Positions 23,022 to 29,841 of a DNA stretch of 29,841 bases are shown one piece after another. Position numbers and translations under genes: made by a program. Below the pieces are notes generated by a model, which was given only the letters and a program-made list of their open reading frames with translations, was not told the DNA's origin and made no database searches. How positions within the stretch are numbered: position 1 is the stretch's first letter; each line of letters begins with the position of its first letter. Source of the stretch: JBJGXI01 sp045635475 (GTDB lineage Bacteria; Bacillota; Bacilli; Bacillales; Amphibacillaceae); assembly GCF_045635475.1 (NCBI RefSeq), contig NZ_JBJGXI010000057.1:1-29841 (forward strand), given 5' to 3'.

Positions 23022-23870
23022 CTAACTTTTTACCGCACCCTCTGTTAAGCTTGAAATAAACAATCTATTTAATAATAGGAATATAATGATTAACGGGACA
23101 GTTGCCCAGAAAGTTCCAGACAGTATCATACCGTTATCACGAACATAGTTATCAATTAGTCCACGTAAAGCAACCTGAATGGTGTATGAAGACTCGTCTC
23201 TTAAAACTACTAACGGCCATAGGAAATCATTCCAAATGTACATGAACTTAATTATCGCAAGCGTAGCGAAAGCTGGAATAATAACTGGCACTGCTATATT
23301 CCAGTATACTCTAAAGTTAGAGCAACCATCAATTTTAGCAGCTTCTACAAGTTCTTTCGGTACGTTACTACTAATATACTGTCTCATCCAGAAGATACCG
23401 AAAGCGTCGATCAATCCAGGAACAATAATTGCTTTTAAATCACTTAACCAATCCAATTTTGTGATAATAATATATTGTGGGATTAGCCCAAGTTGTGGTG
23501 GAATCATCATTGTAACTAAGATAAATACAAACAAGAAGTTTTTACCTTTAAATTCAAATTTAGCAAATGCAAATCCTGCTAATGAACAAAGGAATAATAC
23601 TCCAAGAGTTGCAACAGTTGATACAATTACCGAATTCCATATAGCTCCAAAGAAATCTATTGCATTTAATACGTTTTGAAAGTTTGTTACTAGTTCACCA
23701 CCTGGTATCATTGCAGGCGGCACTTTGTTAATGGCACTGTTATGGTTGGTTGCCATAACAAACATCCAATAAAGCGGAAAAATGGATAAGAAGGAGCCAA
23801 CGGTAAGTAATAGGTAAACAAACGCTTTTGATAAAGAAAATTTATTTTTAGTTACAGTTTTTTCACTCAT
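23022..23870 (-). CDS. Carbohydrate ABC transporter permease, MalG/CUT1 type
   Basis: A 282-aa inner membrane permease with six membrane segments. The EAA loop that docks the ATPase is visible as ELVEAAKIDGCSNFRVYWNIAVPVIIPA near residues 168-195. The N-terminus (LSIFPLYWMFVMATN) and the C-terminus (LNRLFISSLTEGAVKS) are typical of MalG-like CUT1 permeases. It follows the first permease by 14 bases in the same frame of transcription and precedes the LacI gene. It is expected to form a heterodimer with the other permease. No ATPase gene is nearby. Substrate class: di- or oligosaccharide; specific sugar unknown. ATG preceded by GGAGGAG. Confidence 0.9.
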   Translation of the reverse strand: MSEKTVTKNKFSLSKAFVYLLLTVGSFLSIFPLYWMFVMATNHNSAINKVPPAMIPGGELVTNFQNVLNAIDFFGAIWNSVIVSTVATLGVLFLCSLAGFAFAKFEFKGKNFLFVFILVTMMIPPQLGLIPQYIIITKLDWLSDLKAIIVPGLIDAFGIFWMRQYISSNVPKELVEAAKIDGCSNFRVYWNIAVPVIIPAFATLAIIKFMYIWNDFLWPLVVLRDESSYTIQVALRGLIDNYVRDNGMILSGTFWATVPLIIIFLLLNRLFISSLTEGAVKS

Positions 23871-23884
23871 TTGCTTTCTCCTCC

Positions 23885-24808
23885 TTATCTTCCAAGCCTA
23901 TTTGCAAGTAAAACGTTAAATCCAGATATGATTATGATGATGATAAATAAAATTATCGCAGCTGCGGACGCTGGACCAAATGCAAGGTTTGAAAATGCTT
24001 CACGATATAGATAAAGCACAACCGTAATACCTTCTTCTCTGTACGTACGACCAAGGAAAATTAACGGTTCAGTAAACAGTTGGAGTGCTCCAATTGTAGA
24101 AGTGAACACGGTTAAAATAATGATTGGACGCAACATTGGAATCGTGATGTACTGTATTTTTTGTCTAACGGTTGCACCATCGATTACTGCTGCTTCATAC
24201 AATTCATTTGGAATAGCTTGCAAACCTGCCAAATAAATTATTGTGTTATAACCAACCCAACGCCAGAATACCATGGTTGAGATAGCAATTTTTACGCCCC
24301 ACCAGTTCGTACTCCACGCAACAGGATCTACACCAAACAAACCAACGATCACGTTAATTAATCCAAAATCCTGGCTATTAAACATAACTCCAAATACGAT
24401 TGCAACCGCAACAGTAGAAGTTACGTAAGGCATGAATATAGAAACACGAAATATTGTTTTAAATTTAATCAATGCTGAGTTTAATGCATAAGCTAATATA
24501 ATACCTACTATTAACTGTGGAATTGTACCTAACACCCACATGATTAAAGTATTAGTCAATGAGGTCCAAAACATAGGATCTGTTAGTATCCACTCAAAGT
24601 TTTGTAATCCAACATACTCCATTTCACCGAGTCCATTCCATTTTTGAAAGCCTAAATAAAAGCTAAAAAGAATTGGGAAAAGGCCGAAGATACCAAACAA
24701 AATAAAAAATGGAGCGATATAGATATAACCGGAGATAGCTTCTTTTGTTTTCTCACTTAAGGATGACTTTTTTGGAGCTTGCTGGACTTCAAGGTTTGTT
24801 TGTACCAT
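23885..24808 (-). CDS. Carbohydrate ABC transporter permease, MalF/CUT1 type
   Basis: A 307-aa permease with six membrane segments after a short N-terminal tail; IYIAPFFILFGIFGLFPILF is the first. The EAA loop reads ELYEAAVIDGATVRQKIQYITIPML. It ends ILFIIIIIISGFNVLLANRLGR. I use the ATG of MVQTNLEV at 24808, with AAGGAGAG seven bases upstream; an in-frame TTG six codons before overlaps that site. It lies downstream of the solute-binding gene, past a strong 15-bp hairpin (24834-24867) in the intergenic gap. Co-functional with the MalG-type permease. Confidence 0.9.
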   Translation of the reverse strand: MVQTNLEVQQAPKKSSLSEKTKEAISGYIYIAPFFILFGIFGLFPILFSFYLGFQKWNGLGEMEYVGLQNFEWILTDPMFWTSLTNTLIMWVLGTIPQLIVGIILAYALNSALIKFKTIFRVSIFMPYVTSTVAVAIVFGVMFNSQDFGLINVIVGLFGVDPVAWSTNWWGVKIAISTMVFWRWVGYNTIIYLAGLQAIPNELYEAAVIDGATVRQKIQYITIPMLRPIIILTVFTSTIGALQLFTEPLIFLGRTYREEGITVVLYLYREAFSNLAFGPASAAAIILFIIIIIISGFNVLLANRLGR

Positions 24809-24833
24809 TTTTTTCTCTCCTTCCAATTGATTT

Positions 24834-24867
24834 CAAACGGTCTATGGATCTCTCCATAGACCGTTTG
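24834..24867 (-). terminator. Intergenic hairpin between binding protein and permease genes
   Basis: CAAACGGTCTATGGA and TCCATAGACCGTTTG are perfect 15-bp arms with a four-base loop, located between the stop of the binding-protein gene (24878) and the start of the permease (24808). There is no T-run on the minus strand, so it looks like a stabilising or partly terminating hairpin that lets the binding protein exceed the permeases. Confidence 0.6.
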
Positions 24868-24877
24868 AACATCATCC

Positions 24878-26197
24878 TTACTGTCTTTCTAATTGAGATT
24901 CAATACGTTCAATTGCTGCATCCCATTCTTCTTGTGGGTCTGCACCTTCAACAGCAACGTTCGTAAGCGCTGTATTTATTTCAGTATCTACGATTGAGTA
25001 GTTAATTCCCAAGTATACAGGTACAACACTTTTTGCTGCTTCAGCAAAGATTTTTGCAGTTGGCGCACCATTGAAATATTCATCAGTAGCTGCCAAGAAC
25101 TCTTCATTTTCATACACATCTGGTGTAGAAGGGAACAATCCTGCAATCGTAAATGATCTCAATTGTTGTTCTGGAGCTGTTAACCAAGAAATGAAATCAT
25201 ATGCTTCTTGTGGATGCTCAGACTCAGCAGGAATCGTTAAGAATGATCCACCCCAGTTACCAGCACCTTCAGGAATTTGAGTTACATCCCATAAACCGCT
25301 AGCATCTGGTGCATTACTTCTAACGTTATTTACCATCCAACCCGGTGCTCCTGGCATTGCCGCATAGCTACCTTCAGCCATTGCAGTACCCCATTCAGGA
25401 GTCCAAAGTGCATTTTGTCCGATTAAACCTTCTTGAATCATTTTAGTAGTATAATCATATGCTTCTTTTACATTTTCTTCTGCAACAAGTTCATCATCTT
25501 CATTGAAATATTGAACTGGCTGTTGGTCACGAAGTGCATTGAATACCATTTGTGGAGCATCTGTAATTGGTTTGTCAGTTTCTGCTTTTATCGTTTTAGC
25601 TGCTTCATAGAAATCATCCCAAGTGCTAATTTCTTCTGCAAGTGCAGCGCGGTCCGTTGGTAAACCAGCCGCTTCCATTACATCTGTACGATAGAACATT
25701 GTAGTTGGCCCGATATCAGTAGGGAAACCTAATTGGAATGAACCATCTACGCTTTGTGCTTGTTGCCATTTCCAGTCAAGGTAGTTACCAGATAAATCGC
25801 CAGCACCATAATCATTTAAGTTATAGAACTGATCTTGTGCTTGTTTAAATTTCTCAATTTGACTAACTTCAATCAGTGCAATATCTGGAGCACCGCTACC
25901 TGCTGAGATAGAAGTGAACAAGTTACTAAGAACGTCGTTCATTTCACCTTCACTTAATGTTATCTTCACATTTGGATGCGCATCTTGGTATTCATCAATC
26001 AATTCTTGATATCCAGTACTACCATATGCTTGGAAGCTTAATTCTACTGTTTCACCACTGTCACTAGCACCATTGTTATCGTTTGCATTTGAATTAGAGT
26101 TTGTGTTTCCCTCTGATTCCTCGCCATCGCCACCACTACAAGCTGCAACCGTTAACATTACTAATGAAAGAACTACTAATAATAACCACTTCTTCAT
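24878..26197 (-). CDS. Extracellular sugar-binding lipoprotein of the ABC transporter
   Basis: A 439-aa solute-binding protein of the MalE/UgpB family (bacterial extracellular solute-binding family 1). The signal peptide MKKWLLLVVLSLVMLTVAAC ends in a lipobox (TVAAC), so it is tethered to the membrane outside. A Ser/Asn/Gly/acid-rich linker follows (about residues 21-48), then the binding lobes (VELSFQAYGSTGYQELIDEY, SGAPDIALIEVSQIEKF, LGFPTDIGPTTMFYRTDV, GSFLTIPAESEHPQEAYDFISWLT). It is the first gene of the operon, after a strong promoter, and passes its ligand to the two downstream permeases. Sugar specificity cannot be read from sequence; the neighbouring GH3 enzyme hints at beta-gluco-oligosaccharides. 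ATG start with a GGGGG site. Confidence 0.9.
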   Translation of the reverse strand: MKKWLLLVVLSLVMLTVAACSGGDGEESEGNTNSNSNANDNNGASDSGETVELSFQAYGSTGYQELIDEYQDAHPNVKITLSEGEMNDVLSNLFTSISAGSGAPDIALIEVSQIEKFKQAQDQFYNLNDYGAGDLSGNYLDWKWQQAQSVDGSFQLGFPTDIGPTTMFYRTDVMEAAGLPTDRAALAEEISTWDDFYEAAKTIKAETDKPITDAPQMVFNALRDQQPVQYFNEDDELVAEENVKEAYDYTTKMIQEGLIGQNALWTPEWGTAMAEGSYAAMPGAPGWMVNNVRSNAPDASGLWDVTQIPEGAGNWGGSFLTIPAESEHPQEAYDFISWLTAPEQQLRSFTIAGLFPSTPDVYENEEFLAATDEYFNGAPTAKIFAEAAKSVVPVYLGINYSIVDTEINTALTNVAVEGADPQEEWDAAIERIESQLERQ

Positions 26198-26266
26198 CTT
26201 TACTTACCCCCATTTTGAGTATTATAAAATTTTTACTACTAAACTAGTAACCTATTTCATTTCCCT

Positions 26267-26293
26267 ACACTTTTCCCTGCTCTGGGAAAGTGT
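26267..26293. promoter_or_regulatory. Dyad in the leader of the ABC operon
   Basis: ACACTTTTCCC and GGGAAAGTGT (one extra T) form an inverted repeat around TGCTCT, about 70 bases before the binding-protein start. It could be an mRNA leader hairpin or an operator. Confidence 0.35.
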
Positions 26294-26339
26294 TGAAAAA
26301 GTATTTGCCTAGGTTACCTTAGGAATCCAGCCTCGCACG

Positions 26340-26351
26340 GAAAGCGGTTTC
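26340..26351. promoter_or_regulatory. LacI-type operator, downstream site
   Basis: The minus strand reads GAAACCGCTTTC, the CG-centred dyad of LacI-family operators, inside GGAAACCGCTTTCC. It lies about 60 bases downstream of the predicted start point. An almost identical site (GAAACCGATTTC) lies at 26486-26497. Confidence 0.6.
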
Positions 26352-26395
26352 CTAATTGATTAAAAAAAGATAGCGAAAACTTCCATGCCACGCGC

Positions 26396-26409
26396 TGTAA
26401 TCGCTTTCT
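26396..26409. promoter_or_regulatory. cre-like site over the transcription start
   Basis: TGTAATCGCTTTCT on the plus strand matches TGWNANCGNTNWCA at 13 of 14 positions and overlaps the expected start point of the operon promoter. CcpA-mediated catabolite repression is the likely meaning. The site is distinct in sequence from the flanking GAAACCG dyads. Confidence 0.55.
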
Positions 26410-26415
26410 TATTAG

Positions 26416-26444
26416 AGTATATTACATAGTTATTACAATATCAA
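26416..26444 (-). promoter_or_regulatory. Sigma-A promoter of the sugar ABC operon
   Basis: On the minus strand TTGATA and TATACT are separated by exactly 17 bases. The predicted start is near 26409, giving a leader of roughly 210 bases to the binding-protein ATG. No other promoter as good was seen in 26198-26547. Confidence 0.75.
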
Positions 26445-26485
26445 CTCTTTTTTTATCAAAACACTAAATAAATTATCTTTACTAA

Positions 26486-26497
26486 GAAATCGGTTTC
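26486..26497. promoter_or_regulatory. LacI-type operator, upstream site
   Basis: The minus strand reads GAAACCGATTTC, nearly the same as the site at 26340-26351, and lies about 80 bases upstream of the predicted start. Centres of the two LacI-type sites are 146 bases apart, a spacing at which looping through a tetramer is possible. Confidence 0.6.
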
Positions 26498-26547
26498 CCG
26501 ATGTTTTTTGACCTTATAAGACTGTCTGTTTCTCTCTACTGGCCTCT

Positions 26548-28404
26548 CTATAACCCGTATCCAAATGGATATAATGGGGTAGATTGGTCCTCATCATTTA
26601 CTTGCTTCATATTTTTCGGCCACGAATACGATAGTTTCCCTGAAAACTGATAATCTCCAAATAATACATCAGCAATTCCAGCGCCCTCAGTCCCTGGTAA
26701 CCATGAAGCAACAAATGCATCCCAATCTTTCACTAAATCTGTGACAATCATCGGCCTACCGGATAGTAAAATGACAACCATTGGGATACCGGTTTCTTTC
26801 ACCTCATTGAGTAAGGTAATATCTTCTTGGCTTAATTGTAGATGATCTACATCTCCTTCGTATTCTGCATATGGCTCTTCCCCAACAACGACAATTGCTG
26901 CGTCATTATTTTGTAAATCTGTACCTTCTTCACTAAAACTGATCGTTGCTTCATTACCCGCAACTTCTCTTATTCCTTCAATAATCGTAGTTCCTTGTGT
27001 CAAATCCGGATCTGGTTTCCCTTGCCATTCAAGCGTCCAGCCACCAGATTGAATCCCGATATTATCTGCTTTTCTACCAACAACTATGATGTTTCCTTGC
27101 TTTGATAAAGGAAGTATATTATTTTCATTTTTAAGCAGTACTTGTGATTTTCTAACAGCTTCACGAGCAAGTTTCCGGTGCTCAACCGTACCTACTCCTT
27201 TTTCCACTAAAGTTCTATCTGCCAAAGGTTGTTCAAACAGTCCGTTTTCCATCTTTAATCGTAAAATTCTTGTAACTGCATCATCAATTCTTGCTAATGA
27301 TACCTCATCATTTTCTACTAGCTTCTTCGTTGTATCTAAAAACTTTTTCCAATCGTTCGGAATCATAAATAAATCGATACCTGCATGAATGCTCTGTTTA
27401 ATTGATGCTTCAAAATCATCAGGTACCACTTGTTGTGGACCATTATAGTCTGAAATTACGACACCTTGAAAACCGATTTCCTGCTTTAATACTTCTGTAA
27501 TCAGATGGTAATCACCATGTGTCTTACGTCCATTAATACTGCTATATGTAACCATAACAGTTCGTGCGCCTGCTTCAATCGCCTGTTCAAATGGAGCAAT
27601 ATATTGCTGTAATTGTTGCTCACTAAATTCAGACACATCCCCCTGGTCAATACCGTCTTTTGTTAATCCATCACCAACAAAATGTTTAATAGATGCGGCC
27701 ACCTTTGTTCCTTTTAGAAAAGTGTCAGCTTCTGGTGATCCTTGCAAACCTTCTACGAGAGCGGTACCTAGTTTGCCTACCATTTCTGGATTTTCACTAT
27801 ATCCTTCATAAGTTCTACCCCATCTGACGTTTTGTGGTACACATAAACAAGGAGCAAACGTATAGCTTATTCCAGTTGCTCGTACTTCCTCAGCTGTCGC
27901 ACTGCCAATTTGTTTCATAAGATCTACATCGTTGGCAGCGCCAAGACCAATATTATGTGGGAAAATTGTAGCATCTTTAACGTTATTATGGCCATGGACT
28001 GCATCAACTCCATATATAATCGGAATTCCTAGTCGTGTAGCTAGTGCCCCTTGTTGGAATTCATCCACCATATCAGCCCATCCTTCAGGCGTGTTGTTAC
28101 TTGGAACAGAACCACCCCCACTCAATATCGAACCTATGCCATACCGCTTTACATCCTTAGGAGTAACAGCCGTACGCTCCGGTTGGATCATCTGCCCAAT
28201 CTTCTCTTCTAATGTCATTCTCGATATTAAATCTGACACCCTTTCTTCAATCGATAAAGCGTTGTCTTTGTATGAGAGTTTATCTGATGTATTAATATTA
28301 CTTTCAACTTTTTCTTTTTTGATAGGATTGTCCCAAAAAATAAAGACAGTCACCAATGTTGTGATAACAATTACACTTGCTAAAAATATCATTCTACTTT
28401 TCAT
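26548..28404 (-). CDS. GH3 exo-beta-glucanase/beta-glucosidase, membrane-anchored
   Basis: A 618-aa family 3 glycoside hydrolase with a hydrophobic N-terminal anchor (residues 3-24, no lipobox cysteine), so it likely acts outside the cell. The (beta/alpha)8 domain (about 45-385) carries GVDAVHGHNNV..ATIFPHNIGLGA, KHFVGDG, and the nucleophile Asp319 in GVVISDYNG. The second domain (about 405-618) has GGWTLEWQG and GEEPYAEYEGD, whose glutamate near 514 fits the acid/base residue of barley exo-beta-glucanase ExoI. No fibronectin-III domain follows, matching the two-domain ExoI class. I use the third codon (ATG at 28404), six bases after GGAGG; the ATG at 28410 abuts it. It is upstream of, and in line with, the sugar ABC operon, which it probably feeds with glucose or short beta-glucans. 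Confidence 0.92.
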   Translation of the reverse strand: MKSRMIFLASVIVITTLVTVFIFWDNPIKKEKVESNINTSDKLSYKDNALSIEERVSDLISRMTLEEKIGQMIQPERTAVTPKDVKRYGIGSILSGGGSVPSNNTPEGWADMVDEFQQGALATRLGIPIIYGVDAVHGHNNVKDATIFPHNIGLGAANDVDLMKQIGSATAEEVRATGISYTFAPCLCVPQNVRWGRTYEGYSENPEMVGKLGTALVEGLQGSPEADTFLKGTKVAASIKHFVGDGLTKDGIDQGDVSEFSEQQLQQYIAPFEQAIEAGARTVMVTYSSINGRKTHGDYHLITEVLKQEIGFQGVVISDYNGPQQVVPDDFEASIKQSIHAGIDLFMIPNDWKKFLDTTKKLVENDEVSLARIDDAVTRILRLKMENGLFEQPLADRTLVEKGVGTVEHRKLAREAVRKSQVLLKNENNILPLSKQGNIIVVGRKADNIGIQSGGWTLEWQGKPDPDLTQGTTIIEGIREVAGNEATISFSEEGTDLQNNDAAIVVVGEEPYAEYEGDVDHLQLSQEDITLLNEVKETGIPMVVILLSGRPMIVTDLVKDWDAFVASWLPGTEGAGIADVLFGDYQFSGKLSYSWPKNMKQVNDEDQSTPLYPFGYGL

Positions 28405-28749
28405 GCACATCCTCCATCAAATGTAATCACGTATTTTTAAATACTTATCATGTAACTTACGAACAGACTTTACAAGGTGCTAAGAAAATTAAGCCTAGCT
28501 TAGTCAACTTCATACTACTGATTTGTAGCTAGCTGAATAAGGCAATTATGAAATTGACTCAGCTAATAAAATTATTCATTTTTACATTAACACACATGTC
28601 AATCAATCTCACTTCCATTCGTGTTTCTGAAGTCATATAAACGTCTTGACAGTAAGAAACTCCCCCCTAAAATAACAGACTATCCTTAATCTGTCACAAA
28701 CATAGGAGGAGCATATTGATTGGTTAACTGCTTATTGTTTGTATTACTG
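28405..28749. other. Intergenic region upstream of GH3 with inverted repeats
   Basis: About 345 bases without a gene. It holds TAAGC-CTA-GCTTA (28490-28502), GTCAACTTCAT inverted with one mismatch as ATGAAATTGAC (28503-28513 and 28548-28558), and a weak hairpin ACAGA..TCTGT (28675-28694) followed on the minus strand by TATTTTA, which may end the gene at 28750. I found no convincing promoter and no GAAACCG dyad. An AGGAGGAG at about 28705 has no usable ORF behind it. Confidence 0.5.
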
Positions 28750-29592
28750 CTAGTAAATTTTACGTATCATGATTTTCCAATTATACCCTGTTCCAATCTT
28801 GTTTATATTGGCAAACGACCCTTGGTTTATAGCTACTGCAATGTTGTCTAGGGAATTGATGTACAAAAGGGGTTCACCTATAGATATCGCAGCAAATGAT
28901 TTTCCAAATATTATCGTGTTTTCATACACTGGTTTCGTTTCGTGTTGAATGATGATTTCACATGTATCCCCATATTCTACATCTAATTTATTAAACAACT
29001 CACGACTAACATTCGTCCACAGATTACCGAAACGAACGTCTAAAATGTCAATGATTCCTGCAATTTGATTAGCGTCTAAGTATGCTTCATAAAATGGTAA
29101 ATCCACAATCGTATCAAGAGAAAGTTCATCACCAACTTGTTCATAGTTAATAATTCCTGCTGCCAGTCTCGCCCCTGTATAAGCATATACATCACGACCA
29201 TGAAATGTATGAGACGCACCAGATTTTGGGAGGCGATTCACATTTTCATCAATTGTACGTACTTTTTTAATCCCAATTTTTTTATTTATATGTGTGAGCG
29301 TACCATTATCTGGGGTTACGATGAACTGATTCGTTTCCGTTTGAACTACTACACTATTACGATTCGTACCCACACCAGGATCAACAACGGAGACAAAAAC
29401 CGTTCCCTCCGGCCAATACATCATCGTTTGTAATAAACGATAAGATGCTTCCCAAATATTGTATGGGGGAATATCGTGCGTTATATCAAATATCGGTATA
29501 GTCCCATCAACAGAATTGGCTACACCATACATTGCACTAACTGCTCCATCGCTTAATCCAAAATCTGATTGCAATACTAATGCATGCTTCAT
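28750..29592 (-). CDS. S-adenosyl-L-methionine hydroxide adenosyltransferase (DUF62)
   Basis: A 280-aa enzyme of the SAM hydroxide adenosyltransferase family, relatives of fluorinase and chlorinase, that hydrolyses SAM to adenosine and methionine using water. Motifs: LQSDFGLSDGAVSAMYGV (residues 7-24, adenosine-binding Asp), FVSVVDPGVGT near 85-95, VTPDNGTLTHI, SHTFHGRDVYAYTGARLA (water-activating region), and the second beta-barrel domain ending NWKIMIRKIY. It lacks the halide-site features needed for a halogenase as far as I can judge. ATG preceded by AAGGGGAG with 8-9 bases spacing. It stands alone; its upstream region ends at about 29655, where an insertion-sequence end begins. Confidence 0.9.
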   Translation of the reverse strand: MKHALVLQSDFGLSDGAVSAMYGVANSVDGTIPIFDITHDIPPYNIWEASYRLLQTMMYWPEGTVFVSVVDPGVGTNRNSVVVQTETNQFIVTPDNGTLTHINKKIGIKKVRTIDENVNRLPKSGASHTFHGRDVYAYTGARLAAGIINYEQVGDELSLDTIVDLPFYEAYLDANQIAGIIDILDVRFGNLWTNVSRELFNKLDVEYGDTCEIIIQHETKPVYENTIIFGKSFAAISIGEPLLYINSLDNIAVAINQGSFANINKIGTGYNWKIMIRKIY

Positions 29593-29655
29593 TAAGCGTA
29601 CTCCCCTTTACATCTAGTTATTGTATAATATGTCACTACATCTAGTAGTCATTCG

Positions 29656-29841
29656 GTTTGACACTCCCATAGCTAAAGCAATGGGATTCTAAAGTGCTAT
29701 CGCGTTCGCAGTCCGTTTCTGGTTTGAACTAGCCTTTGGTTAAGAGGTGTGTCATCACCTCGTCCTGTTTCGTTCTATACACTTTTGGTGTATATGTACC
29801 TAACAGGCGGTGTTGCTATTACCACAACACTAGGTCTTAGG
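29656..29841 (-). mobile_element. Right end and candidate omega-RNA of an IS200/IS605 (IS1341-type) element
   Basis: Reading leftwards on the minus strand, the sequence shows successive hairpins, GTGTTG/CAACAC (29810-29815 with 29825-29830), CCTGTT/AACAGG enclosing TATACAC/GTGTATA (29764-29807), GAGGTG/CACCTC (29744-29761), and finally TCCCAT-A-GC TAAA GC-A-ATGGGA (29665-29686) just before GTGTCAAA. The last hairpin with its TTTA loop next to TCAA resembles the right end of tnpB-type elements, where the 3' part of tnpB makes a guide-like RNA. The body with tnpB would lie right of the window. Boundaries approximate; family by resemblance. Confidence 0.6.
29775..29840 (-). CDS. Possible C-terminal tail of TnpB (partial)
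   Basis: A frame open from the right edge ends in TAG after LRPSVVVIATPPVRYIYTKSV. Tails like this occur where tnpB runs into its omega-RNA region, but the segment is too short for domain evidence. The rest of the gene would be off the window. Confidence 0.3.
   Translation of the reverse strand, partial: LRPSVVVIATPPVRYIYTKSV

Noticed and set aside
28700..28745. AGGAGGAG with a following start-like ATT/TTG
   Set aside because: The only TTG frame stops after three codons, and the ATT frame encodes 12 residues; probably a chance match.

Overview
The window looks like chromosome from a low-GC Gram-positive rod of the family Bacillaceae. AGGAGG-type ribosome binding sites, TTG and GTG starts, an LCP cell-wall ligase, YkuK, DUF1836, YesL and LicH/RpiR proteins, and GC-rich dispersed intergenic repeats all fit. 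A PEP carboxylase and a CPA1 Na+/H+ antiporter would suit a halotolerant or alkalitolerant relative of Oceanobacillus, Gracilibacillus or Virgibacillus, but the genus is an inference.

Layout. 1-9,200 is mostly minus strand and deals with nucleotide sugars and the cell envelope: a 38-aa membrane peptide with its own promoter, a UDP-glucose dehydrogenase-like protein with altered catalytic residues, an aldose-1-epimerase-like protein, a frameshifted DUF218 pseudogene, an LCP protein, and a pgcA-galE operon making UDP-glucose and UDP-galactose. Three copies of a mosaic repeat lie here. 9,200-16,450 carries the divergent licH (GH4 6-phospho-beta-glucosidase)/rpiR pair, an antiporter, ppc, and a fourth, strongly folded repeat copy. 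16,450-21,300 holds a small membrane protein, DUF1836 and hemolysin III family genes, the divergent nagB/nagR pair without nagA, and a ykuK-like gene.

21,300-28,410 is a minus-strand oligosaccharide locus: a membrane-anchored GH3 exo-beta-glucanase, then a solute-binding lipoprotein, two permeases, a LacI-family regulator and a DUF624/YesL protein. A strong sigma-A promoter sits before the binding-protein gene, with a cre-like site over the start point and two GAAACCG[C/A]TTTC operators flanking it. No ABC ATPase is encoded, so a shared MsmX-type ATPase is likely. Together with licH this suggests beta-glucan/beta-glucoside use, possibly by both ABC and PTS routes. The window ends with an S-adenosyl-L-methionine hydroxide adenosyltransferase gene and what looks like the right end and omega-RNA of an IS200/IS605 (IS1341/TnpB-type) element whose body lies beyond the right edge.

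No rRNA, tRNA, CRISPR array or complete transposon was seen. The items most worth a second look are the UDP-glucose dehydrogenase relative lacking its catalytic cysteine, the modular repeat family, the three-operator promoter of the sugar locus, and the candidate omega-RNA.
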